From: Drosophila persimilis | Lineage: Eukaryota > Arthropoda > Insecta > Diptera > Drosophilidae | Reading direction: 5' to 3' | Assembly: GCF_003286085.1 (NCBI RefSeq) | Contig: NW_020825289.1 | Coordinates: 3,472,001 to 3,536,000, forward strand | Length of the DNA: 64,000 nt | The notes under the pieces: generated by a model | Databases searched by the model: none | The model's input: only the letters and a program-made list of their open reading frames with translations | Told to the model about the DNA's origin: nothing | In this document: piece after piece, positions 10,432 through 21,650 of the stretch | How the letters are laid out: the number at the start of each line of letters is the position of its first letter | How positions within the stretch are numbered: position 1 is the first letter of the stretch | Position numbers and translations under genes: made by a program

Positions 10432-12795
10432 ATGATTTTCTTACAATTCTGGTGGACTCTGATGGTGCTGGGTGGTTCCAAGTTGCTCCCGGCCGACTCG
10501 GAGCCGTCGAGCAGCGAGAAGTTGCGCAGCTTCAATCGGGCCGTTAAGGAGGCGCGCGGCAAGATTCAGGATCTCCACGGCCAGGATCAGTACCGAAGAC
10601 AGCCCAGGCACACCATCGACGATATGCTGGCCAGCTTTGCCCAGACCAGCAGCGGAGAATCGGAGGACAATGCCATGGCGGAGGCAGCCAACGCCTGGTA
10701 TCGGGACTTCCAGGCAGGCCACAAGCAATCACATACTGTCAGTAAACAGAGCGGCACGAGCTACGAAAGTAACTACCTGAAGGATATGCAGAACACAGAG
10801 ATCGGCAAGGTGAAGCAGAAGTACAAGGATACTGCGGTGGATCCCATCATTCCAGTGTTCGAGACCACCATGGCTCCCTTTCAGTACGGTGGTAGCGGTC
10901 TCACCTACCTGGACATCAAGCTGAAGCAGGCCCAGGAGATTCTAAACGAGCATGAGAAGACTAGCAAAACGGATCCATACAGGGTGAAGGAGTACCACAA
11001 GAAGGCAGAACTCAACGACGATCTACCGGAGTTTGAAAACAGGCCAGTGCCGGACGGGTTGTATGAGCAAACATTGCTCCGGCTCGATTCGCCCAAATGG
11101 AGGCCCAACAATCTGTTGCACGAGGCCAACTACAAGCTGTCTAAGATCGAGCAAGAGGCCTCTGAGAACGCCCAACGGAAAATTCCGCCCAAGGGCAGGG
11201 GCTTGAACAAGCGCAGCTCCTATCACGGCTTCAATCCAATGAACGAGATCAAGCTAAAGACGAGCAACCGCCTCATGCTCAAGGGCATGGGACCCTCGCT
11301 GCCGAGCAATGCGCTGGTGGAGAGCCAGCATGCCCATTTCGTGGACGAACTGATAAAGGGCCGGGAGCGGAAAATGAGACGGGAGCAGGAGCAGCAGCAG
11401 GATCCAGATCTGTATCTGGATCATTATCAGGAACAGAATCAAGAGGGATACATGAGCGATGATGGTGAACGGCGGCAGCAGTACGATGGCCTCAGTCCGA
11501 TGACCAACAAAATGAGGCAGTCTCCGGAGGTTGTATCCTCCGGTGGCCACAACATGTTGGATCTGCCCCAGAGCTACGACTATCGCCTGCCCCCGTACGA
11601 TCGCTTCCATGCTCTCAGCCAGCGGCAGATGCCCAACATGGTCGACTACTTGCATCCCAATCGCAGGTCCGTTGGGGAGCCGGGACGCTACAAGCGGGAG
11701 CATACCTTAAATATGACCGTGGAAACGACAGCAAAGGTGGCCGTGAATGAGCCAGGAACTAAGGCCGAGCAGCTGGACATCCCGAGTGTGTCTGCGCTCA
11801 AGGAAAGTGAACCAAAAGTCGAAGAACAACAGGATGTCAAAGTGGAGCTGGATAAAGAGCCAATCGACAGCAAGGTGGTGGGTAAAGCTACTGCTTTCGA
11901 AAAGGTGCAAGTCGAGGCTGATGCAAAGTCACTGAAAGTGGGAACGGACATTGAGGTTAAGCCTACGGAACCTACAGAGTTGAACGATGATGCTGTATCT
12001 GTATCTGAGGCGGACATTTCAACAAAGCCGGAGGTGGGCGAAAGTGCTCAGGACTCAGCTGTTAAGGTGGAAAGCAACGAGGCCAAGACAAGGCTAGAAA
12101 CAGATGCCATCACTGAAGCCGAGGGTAGCCTGGAGACCCAGGATAAGTCAAACAGCCATGCCGTCCTACAATCGGTACTAGAACAGCCACAGGTTCAGGA
12201 GAAGTCCCAGGCGGCAGCCAGCATTGAAGATGCAGTGCTGCAGGAGAGCATCAAGCTGACTCTGGAGGAGTCGGTCACGTCCAGGCCAGCCGATGAGGTT
12301 TCCCCAGAGCCTGAGAGATCAAAAATAGCACCAGGTACTCCCCATTTGCCCAATCCCGATGCAGTGGTCAAACTTCTGGCCAATGAGCTGTCGCATTTTA
12401 GTGGCGACAAAGATCGCAACAAGCGGCACATCCAAAGCCTACGTCGTCGCTGGTTTCCCAGGAAAAACAGGCGCTCCAAACGGTCCATCGGGGAAGAGCA
12501 GCAGCCCCCGGAATGCCCCGAGAGAGCCAAGCGCATGGTTGCTCCTCTGCTGGACGACCTGGAGGACCACAATGGGAATCACTTGCATTTTGGAGACCTT
12601 GGAAGTGGCCTTCTTATGCCCGATGTCGAGGAAGATACCGATCCTTACGGAGAGGACGAGGCCAGTCTCTATGATGCTTCTAGCGTTCAGGTGCCCATGA
12701 TGAATCAGCGAGCTAATGGAGTCTACCAGTTAACGCAGCAGCCTCTGCAGATACCACAGCAACAGCAGCAGCAGCAACAGCAGCAGCAACAGCAG

Positions 12796-12827
<32 letters not shown>

Positions 12828-14614
12828 ACAGCAGCAGCAACAGCAGCCGCAACAGCTACAGCAACCCTCCAATTTCAAGGCCAGCTTCAATTTGACTAAC
12901 TTTTTTAATGAGCTTCAGAAGCTGCAAAAGAATCGTCCGCTTCAGCTGCAACAGAATCGTCCAGCGCAGCAGCAGCAACAACAACTGCAGCAGCAAGAGC
13001 AGCAGTCACCGATTCAGCATCAATATCTGGCACAACAGCAACACTTTCCACAGAAGCCATATCTGCCAAAACAGCAATACCTGCCACCTCAGCAACAGGC
13101 ACCTCTACAGACCCAGCAAAAGCAGCTGCAAGCGCCGCCGCTAATGAAGCAATCCGCAGTCCATCGATACTTTGGTCCTTTCTTTAACAAGCAGGTCAAG
13201 AACAATATGTTGTCCACAGTGGATCCATGCATTACTCAAGTTGAACCACTGACACGGCCCTCAGTGTCCATAACCATTGATCCCAATTGCATATCAATTA
13301 CAACGCCCGTCCCCAACATGATGACGGAGTCGACTACACCAGGGTTTGGTGAAAACAAAACGAGTAATCCATCCATGACGAATACTACCGATACGTCAAC
13401 GAATGCAACGGACTCAGGAGGGGCAGATCAGGGTAAAACTTCTGGACCTGCTGTGCCGACCGGCGATGTCTGCAATAGTCCAGATGCCCTGAGGTTGAAC
13501 GTGTCCATCAACGCGAACGTGTGCGGGGATCCAAAGACAAAACAGTTCTATGGCAACGGATCAATCAACATGCAGCCAGCCTTCGATCAGATGAGCACCG
13601 ACTTGATGCTTGATTGGGCGGATTCGGCAGAGCACGGGAGTGACGATACTTTAATGCAGAATGATGATCGATATGCACGCGAAGCGGGTAGAAATTGGAG
13701 GGATAATACCGGCCACAGAAGGAATAATAGGTGGGGCAAAGAGAAGTCCAAGGGAAAAAAGGAGTACAAGCCAGAATCGAGCAGATGGTAAGTAGTACGA
13801 GATCCTGTATGGAATGATCCTTTGTTCACATCCACATCACATCGCTTCTTGCAGTAGTGGAAATACCAAATCCTGTGATGACAGCTTGGAGAAGCTTATA
13901 ACTGGCAAAACGTCGGAGGACATTGTGTCGGCCGTCTTTGAGGCAGTCAGCAATGATCCGGGCATGGATCGTCTGTTGGCCGTGCTGGAGCGCAATCGCA
14001 AGGGCTCCCTTAAGAAGCCCAAAAACTTCTATCAGATCAGGAATGACAAAAACGATCAGTACCTGCATCAGACGGAGACCATGGTACGGGAGACCATGGC
14101 GGCCATTAGCGACATCATCGACAAGCAGGTGCGGGTTCGGTCCTGCATTCCCCTGCGCCCAGACCTGAGTGAGTTCTACGACCTCATCCTGAAGACTATG
14201 GATGAGCAGAAGAAGTGCCGCGAGAAGCGAGAGAACGCGCTGAGTGGTCTGGCCGACGACTTCAACCAGGATGTGGGTTTACTCGATAGCGACAAGATTG
14301 ATTCCCGGTCTCGCATTGTCAAGAAACTTCTGCGTCAGTACGAGGAGCTTCCACTTGCAGATCAGCGTTCGGCGGCCAATGTCCGAGATGAACTTCTCAT
14401 GGACCTCATGTACCTCCGCAAAATGGCAGACTCCGTGGAGCGCAGGCAGCGAAGTGCCAAGCTGCAGGAGGTGCTGCGGCAGACCAGCATGAACAACGTC
14501 ATGCAGGCGCGCATCTCCAGCGAGTACTCGCCTCGCTTCATCAAGCTGGTGAAGACCGCAGAGCTCTTCAAGGAAGCGGGCGAGCAGCAGGCCAGGGCCT
14601 TTGTGGGACTCTAA
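10432..14614 (+). CDS. Large secreted polyglutamine-rich proprotein, function unknown
   Basis: Exons 10432-13787 and 13855-14614 joined across a 67-bp intron (GTAAGT...TTGCAG), giving 1,371 residues; codon 1119 (TGT, Cys) spans the junction. The ATG at 10432 is the first in frame and opens a signal peptide (MIFLQFWWTLMVLGG), so the product should be secreted. Dibasic sites punctuate it, notably a furin consensus R681-S-K-R684 in a very basic patch (664-684). A run of 30 glutamines fills 776-805, with further Gln-rich sequence to about 900. Two cysteine pairs follow, C933/C953 and C1014/C1031, each enclosing a similar SVxI/NVSI segment, which suggests a repeated disulphide module. The exon 2 part is helical and charged. 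The N-terminal half is acidic and low in complexity (about 420-640). If the intron is retained, translation ends one codon after Arg1118. I do not recognise the family. Confidence 0.9.
12757..12846 (+). repeat. CAG/CAA repeat coding for 30 glutamines
   Basis: Mixed CAG and CAA codons, residues 776-805 of the secreted proprotein. The interruptions by CAA make it less prone to slippage than a pure CAG run. Confidence 0.95.
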
Positions 14615-14666
14615 GGTGGTTATTTTTTTATTTTTTTATTTTTTCGTTGAGTTCATTTTACTATTA

Positions 14667-14672
14667 AATAAA
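14667..14672 (+). terminator. Polyadenylation signal of the secreted polyQ gene
   Basis: AATAAA 53 bp after the stop codon, downstream of a T-rich run at 14628-14644. Confidence 0.7.
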
Positions 14673-14972
14673 ATTCTAAATGTCAAATCAAAATTCGTTC
14701 TTTAGTCTGTTAGAACTTTAGTCAGAGATTAGAGAAATCGTCCAACTGGCGCTTAAAAGCGCTACCGCTAGAGTAGAGAAGAATCGAGAAAATTTAATGA
14801 TTTAATGTTGAATCAATCGGTTAAACAGATTACCTTTGAGTTATTCTTTTGGGATATCAATAGTTTATTTTTAATTGCATTTGAATTTCGATATATTCAC
14901 ATTTACCAAATCAATAGTAGTTTTATTTTATGTCACTCACTTTAACCGACTGTCAAGATAAACACGTATAAG

Positions 14973-17900
14973 ATGCAGGTTTCATTGCTCCATCGATGCA
15001 CCAAGATGGTGTTGCTGAAGAAGCAGGTGAGACGCAAGGGCTGGCACCTGAGGAGCTACAGACACCAGGCCTATCGGCGGCTGCGCATGATGAGCCAGAT
15101 CCGCGATGAGCTGCTCCGTAAGGTGCGCAAAGCAATAGAGGCCAGGCAGAGAGATATGGAACAGGTGAAAAGGGATCAGGCAAGGCATGAGGTCGCCAGA
15201 ACGGTAGCCACATACACGAGATGGCTGCACAGTTGGTCCAAGTCGCTGTTGTCGCAACGCCGGCTGATCGTGCAGCAGAGGCAGGAGGAACGCAAGTTGG
15301 ATCGCCGGCTGCGTCTGCTGCGCAAACAGCTGGGGAGGCATCGCAGACCGCAGCGACTTCTGGAGAGGTGTCTGCTTAAGCTGCGAAAGGGTCTTGAGAG
15401 GACCTCGATCCTCCACCCAACCATAGAGGGTCAGGCGGACCTCTGGGAACAGGAGGTCGAGGAGGTTAGGCGGTATTTGTCGGCGCCTTACGACAGTCGA
15501 AAGAAGTCGCGAAAACCACGTCATGGCATCCTTGGTGGGTTCACTGATTTTTGGAATATGGAAGTGCTCCGCAAGAAGCGTCCCCGAACAGACTATGTGA
15601 CAGCCGTGACCCAGAATCCCTCTGGTCAGTTATACGTCGTGCCAGCGATGCCTGCCAGGCCATCGAAGCCATGGAAGCCAAAGAAGAAAAAACATGCTGA
15701 CCTTGACCCCGATACCGATTATGTAAATTTGATTGAGCTGCCCGGCGAGTACAAGAGCAAAAGGTTAAAGAAGAAACTCAAGATGTTGAAACGCAGTGAT
15801 ACCAGTGATACTCGTCTTCCGAAGCCAACAATCGATGAGCTGTGGCAGATGTATGCGGACCTGGTGGAGGTTGAGGCAGGACGACAATCGAAGGCGAAAA
15901 AAGCACAAAGAAAAAGGAGGCGCAAGTGTTCAAGAACTCCACGCCAAATGAATCTGAAGAAATTACTAGATCTGGATAGGCCCGCTGATGTCAACGTAGT
16001 GCTGAAAAGAAAAGTAGCTGGAAAAAAGTCGGGATCTGGAAAACGTAAGAGTTTATTGATATCATACGAATCTGAATCCAAATAATCCGGAAATACTTGC
16101 AGATGAACCGATGGAAAGCGGCCTACTAGAAGAGACTAACGTAAAACCAAGGCCAGAGAAAAAGCAGAGTCTGCTAAAGAGAAAACGTAAAATGAGTGGC
16201 TTGCGGCAGAAAACTGAAACACTTTCTGATATAGGCCCTAATCTAAAAAAAGTAAGAAAACACCAAAAGAAAGGTCGATCAGTTTCAGATGGACTGGACA
16301 GCCATACATCCGACATAAATGAGAAAGACAAATCGTCTGCGAAGAAGAAAAAAACTGAGAAAGGAAAAGATCAGATTAAACCTCCTATTGAAACCGAGAA
16401 TGAACAAGACCGCATTGCATCCAAAAGAGACGGGAAAGACGCCATTCGCGGTGAGAATACATCCCAAATATCTCCTTTAGAAACTGAGATCACATTGGAG
16501 AATACGGAAGGCGAGATTTCTTTGCAAAATAATGTGAACTTATTCAAGAAGGACAAGCAAGCCAAGTATTCTATGGATACTGACACAAAAGCTTTGGTAA
16601 AACTGTCCAAGAAACAGAGAGGCGTTCGAAAATCTGGTAAGCCTGGTTCCAAGCAGAAAGTAACTAAAGTGGAAGAGTTAACGCCGGGCAAGAGGAGATT
16701 ACTGAGCACTGAAGAGTCCGATCCAGCAGATGGCCAAAAGCTCGATCCACCATATTTCGATGAGGACAGCGACTTGGGGTCTGATGCAAAGAACTCAGAA
16801 AATAATGTGAATATGGTCAGGATGGACATGCAAGCCAAGTATTCTATGGATACTAAACCAAAAACATTGGTAAAATTGTCCAAGAAGCAGAAAGGCTCTC
16901 GAAAATCAGGTTCCAAGCCAAAAGAAACTAAAGCGGAAGACGTAATGCTGGGTAAATGGAGATTTCAAAGACCCATAGAATCCGCTCCAGCAGATGGCCA
17001 CAAGGTAGATCCACCATATTTCGAAGAGGACCACGATGTTAAGACAAGACCAAGCTTCCATTTGAGGGACTTGAGGTCTGATCCAAAGTACTCGGTAGTG
17101 CAGCGCCTTCTGAAGAACGTTATAGAGAGTAATAGTGTCCTAGAGGGCACGGGCGATATTCGTGCTCTTATGACAGTTGTTGGAAAGCATAATATGTGGG
17201 ATAAGCTGGCAGGTCTGTACTCTGAACTGCAGACAACGGGAATCGCCAAGTCAGATATTGTGTCGCTCCTCTCCAAGAAGTATCTGGACTACCTCAGGGG
17301 CGTTGAAAAGGAGTATTTGAAAAATCCAACGCTGAGAGGAAAGTCTTTGACCGAATCCAAGTTCAAAATCAAAACCATTGATGTGCCTTCCGAAATAATC
17401 GACAACATCGGATGGCTCAATGAGAGCATGAGAGGTGAACACGAACATTCCTCAAACTTCACTTCTCACGATCCTTCGAACGACATGCTACAGGATATGG
17501 GCAATTCGTCTGAGATAATGGACAGTGATGTGATCAAGAAACTAATCGATCAAGAAAAGCAAATGGAACGCGAGCTGCGCGATGAGCGGCGAAGAAAGCT
17601 CAATTCCGCCTCCTCTGGTCGATTTCCCTCTACGTCAAGCATGTCTGAAATTTTGGAAATCGATCCGAAGGAAGAGAAGAACCTGCTGAACTTCGAAATG
17701 CGGTACTCCTTGAAGAGCATACGAAATATGATGGAACAGTATACGCAATACTTTAAGTCTTTGGCCAAGAGTCCGGTTATCATGGCCCTCGAGAAGGAGA
17801 GGAGGCTCATTGAAGCCAATCTGGAGACCTTGCGGGACCAAAGTTTGGCCACAAGCCCAAATACCACTATGGCCAGACGAAGGCCCTACATTCCAAAAGA

Positions 17901-18387
17901 GAAAAAACTTCGCCCCGCCCAAAAATTGTTCTATTCGCCGCGTCAGACGTGCCGCGTGAAGAACCTCAATGACGACCCAGATGACTGGGAGTGCTGTTCA
18001 GTGTGTTCCCATGATTCTTTAGTGGAAGAAAGGCCTCGTGTCTACGAAAAGTGCCCGCGATGCGGAGTCAAGGTCGAGCTACCCGCGCCCACTCCCCAAG
18101 AAAGTCTTCGATCCCTGTCCCAGGGCTCCATTGAGGCCTGCGCCAAAAACAAATTGCTGCTCAGCACTGTTGCAGATATTTGCACCCACTGCGGATATAT
18201 ACACGAAAAGGGACAGTCTTGCCCACAGCTGCCCATCTGTCCAGTGCCGCTGCAGCATCTGCGGCGTGTTGAGGAGGCAGTTCAAGCCCAGATCCCGATG
18301 CAGCCCCCCGGGAAGAAGCCAGGAGTACTCTTGTGTTGCTCCCCCTGCGGAATCCTCAGGAAGCCCACAAGATACGCTGATCGGTAG
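14973..18387 (+). CDS. Basic protein with internal duplication and C-terminal cysteine cluster, function unknown
   Basis: Exons 14973-16044 and 16103-18387 joined across a 58-bp intron (GTAAGA...TTGCAG); the junction makes codon CAT, His358, and the protein is 1,118 residues. The start is the first ATG; Met12 (15006) is an alternative. Residues 1-170 are strongly basic and probably coiled-coil, with many Arg/Lys and Leu heptad-like runs. Residues 360-680 are Lys-rich and contain two copies of an approximately 90-residue unit. Cysteines gather at the C-terminus: C988-C989-x2-C992, a KCPRCG knuckle near 1010, and CTHCGY with further cysteines near 1055-1075, a likely zinc-binding arrangement. 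There is no signal peptide. The build recalls insect DUF4770/DUF4776 proteins, but that is from memory and unverified. The gene begins 300 bp after the previous gene's AATAAA on the same strand, so its promoter must be very short. Confidence 0.9.
16528..17040 (+). repeat. Tandem 91-codon duplication inside the cysteine-cluster gene
   Basis: Unit 1 starts at 16528 and unit 2 at 16801, 273 bp later, exactly 91 codons. Both begin NNVN, then share QAKYSMDT, LVKLSKKQ and DPPYF. Unit 2 lacks three residues (KPG) relative to unit 1. Several substitutions separate them, so the duplication is not recent. Confidence 0.9.
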
Positions 18388-18562
18388 ATGGCAGAGTCAA
18401 TATGGTCTGCTCTGCGGATGTGGTATCCTAATCGCTCTGGAACGCAGAAACTGTTGGCTTGGACTGCATACACCGCCTGCAGTATGTCGAGTGGATAATA
18501 CTCGCATCAAAGAGGTACAAATCAGTTGGCTTAGGCGAAGGAAACATTTTGTTTAAGTGCTA

Positions 18563-18568
18563 AATAAA
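18563..18568 (+). terminator. Polyadenylation signal of the cysteine-cluster gene
   Basis: AATAAA 176 bp after the stop codon. Confidence 0.6.
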
Positions 18569-19528
18569 TTCCAGTAATGAGTTTGCCTCGCCCGTCCGGG
18601 CAGGCCGTCCTGCAGCTCGGGTGTTCTGTTCCATCTGTGTGTTTCTGTTAAATGCTCCGGCAAGTTTCATAAAATATGCAAGGACTCTGCTCTCACATAC
18701 ACAGATATAAGTTTACAAACCCACACACAATGCACTCACGTAACGGTAAAATGGTTGCTGGCTTTTAATACACTCCTTGCCCCCTTTTTGCTTCGGCCCC
18801 ATGCGCTCCAAGTGTATGCAACGAAATTTCTTCCGGCACTTCCTTTTTTTCGGCCAAGTTTTTAAGTCGGTCTATGTCTGCTGTAATGGAATTTTATTGC
18901 ACACTCGCACTCGGCTTTGCCCTCTGTTTGCGCAAGCGAAACATGTTTCAGACATTTCCATAAATGAAAACTCCAAAGCAACTCCAAAATTGGCTTGCAC
19001 GACGAAGATCGTACGCGCTTAAAAGCGATCCTCCGAGATGTCAAAAGGGGCAGATAAGATATGTATGTACTTCTGTACTCATATCATAACTCTGTAGATA
19101 CCCGCTTTGATACTGAGTGGAAGTTCGAACCTTGTGGAAGGTGCAAATTCTCTGCAAATTCTGTGTCTGTGTCTGTGAATACCCCACCAATATCTATTAT
19201 TCTTGGGGGAGGGCTATCAATTGGAGATTGGAAATTGATTCTTTCAGATATTGATTTAGTTCTAACTAATTTAAATGACCATTTTAGTGTGTATTGAATA
19301 AAGCAAGCTTACTGTATGGTATGCCTCAAAGCATCATTAAAGCCCTCGGCGACCAGCAATCGGCAAACTGTCGAATGTTTGGCAATAACATTTTTGGGAA
19401 ATTGATGCCGGCGATCAATCATTTCCCAGCTTGCGAGTTCGGACACCAAGGAGAGCTGTAAGGAGCACCGCGCCCGGCACTTGGCAGCCTTTGTGGCCTG
19501 CGGCGGCATTTTCATTAAGGCAGTTTCA

Positions 19529-19560
<32 letters not shown>

Positions 19561-21016
19561 TGACTACCATTCCGTAAGTTGAGACGTTTTCATTTGCATT
19601 TTTGTACAAATCGCCAAGATGGCGAGCATTCCTGCTCCTCCGGCTCTGTAAAGGGACTCTTCTGTTCAATTTGCGATGACTGCTGTAACATTATCTTGTT
19701 TGCTCATGACACGAGACCAGGCCCAGGACCAGGACCAGGCCCAAAGCCCTATCAAGTCAGACCATTTCCGGCTGCCTGGCTTTGTCCGGCATTTGGCAGT
19801 TCACCCGCTAGTCGCGATTCACGATTTGCGACAGTCTTTTGTCATTTTCCTCCTCTGGGCTTCCTCTTCTTTTTTGTGGCTTGTCAAAACAAGCGAAGAG
19901 ACGAAATGAAGCGTGCAATTGTCTGCTGTTCACAACTTAAATGGCTATTGTAACGAGCACATTGCGATGGCCATCACAAGATGCTGTACACTCGCAGTGA
20001 TTGCATTTTATTAGCTGTCAGATTTTAATTAATTCCCAACATCTTGACTGTCCTTTACGCATTAATATGCTGAGTCCCCTCCCTGACAAAGGGGAATCAC
20101 GCAGAGAATGGCAGGGGAACCGTAAGCCGCAATGCAAAGCCACGAGACAATGGGGCCCCCATTGAGAAAGGGTCCTCGACAAAGCGTGCACGGTAATTAT
20201 TGAGCTCAGGTGTGGGTATGGACATGGAATATGGAATATGGAATATGGAGCCTGCCTTTATGGAGCCATAAAGGAGCAACAAATTGGACTCCTCGGAGGA
20301 GACGGGGTAAAAAGTAAGCACAAAAGAAGAAACACGGAAGATAAATGGGCCAAGTTATATTTGAATGGCTACGGCTCCACTCGAGAACCACTGAATGGTG
20401 GAGGGATGTTCCTGCACTTAGCTCGACTCTTGTGAATATAGATCAGACCAAAAATCTAAATGAAATTAGCAGGAGAGAGGGAGGAGATGAGAAAATACAT
20501 CAGCAAGGAATGTCCGAAAAGGCATGAAATAACTAAAACAATATTTGTATAACAAATATCTAAAAAACTGACCATTGCATTATTCTCGTTATCGATTATG
20601 GAGATTGACCAACTTAATTGGAAGGAACGAACTCCCGTGGTGTGTGCGATTTATGTGTGTAATACAATCGATGTCCCGCATGTCCTTCATCCAGCGGATA
20701 CCATATGCTATAAATACTTTGACTTTTACTACACTAGAATCATATTTCCCAAATGAAAACATAAAACTTAAAGCTTAAAACAGAACATCTAGACAATACA
20801 AAGGCTACCAAGAGCAAAACCTAAAAGCGCCCCATATTATCTAACCTACGTGGGAATTGCATGGCTTGTAGGTTGTAGCTAATCTCGAAAATATAAATTT
20901 CGTACTTTTTTCTTGTTCAAATCCAGTAATCAGTAATCAACAAAACGTGGCACATCCGAAGGATGCGAATACGATCTAGAAACAAAACATAATCCATTCA
21001 ATATCCGTTTCAAATG
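18569..21016. other. Gene-free intergenic DNA
   Basis: No supportable gene. Contains a CT dinucleotide run (19529-19561) and a short CAGGACC-type repeat near 19715-19745. The rest is ordinary non-coding sequence. Confidence 0.6.
19529..19561. repeat. CT dinucleotide microsatellite
   Basis: About 14 uninterrupted CT units after a short imperfect lead-in; a potential GAGA-factor target on the other strand. Confidence 0.9.
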
Positions 21017-21650
21017 TACAGCTGCGGCGGTAAAAATAGCACCATGAGGCTAATGTGTATTGACGCCTTTTGTTCAAAATTGGTAAAAAAGAAAAGGATT
21101 TAATCAGAAATTTAGTCACCAACAAAAATAGCACTAATTTAAAAAATTATCAAAAAACTATATAATACAAAGAAGTTTTGCACAATTTTTAGTAAAATAT
21201 GTTACTTAAGTTGTATTTACTGGTTGATATTTTGTTGTATAGCCTTTGGAATCAGCAAAATCAGATCAACATCTCGGCACTAATGTTTTCTTTCCCTTGG
21301 GATACTGATCCACGAACCAAGCAGGATACCCCAAAGATCTTTATTTTTCTTTGATTCCACATTAGAAAGAAATTTGTAAGCTTTACGCCATATATTTGCA
21401 ATGGGGTTCAAGTCTGGAGACTTAACAGGCCAATCCATTACATTAAGTGGATTGTTCACGAACTTTCTTTCTGTTGAGTTTTGGGTCATTGTCCTGCTGG
21501 AAGACCCAAAAAACTGGATTTCGTATTCCGCAAAAGCCAGAATCATTGTTTCATAGATATCAACACAGAAATGTTGATCCATCATCGATTTGTTCCATGT
21601 GATGGATAACTTTCCTAGTACGAAAATCATGCCCATACGATTAGAGATTT
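21017..21650 (-). mobile_element. 5'-truncated Tc1-like DNA transposon
   Basis: On the minus strand, bases 21636-21280 encode the C-terminal part of a Tc1-family transposase: VNNPLNVMDWPVKSPDLNPI followed by NIWRKAYKFLSNVESKK. SPDLNPIxNxW is the hallmark before the last catalytic residue, which reads Ala-Asn here where the family has Glu-Asn. The preceding block that should read QQDNDPKHTS appears in another frame, a frameshift. The left edge at 21017 (TACAGCTGCGGCGGTAAAAA then TAGCAC) looks like the terminal repeat of such elements; no matching right end was found. The element is dead: truncated, frameshifted and missing a catalytic acid. Confidence 0.75.

Noticed and set aside
18038-18556. 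172-residue frame overlapping the end of the cysteine-cluster gene
   Set aside because: Shadow frame of the real coding sequence; the cysteine motifs lie in the other frame.
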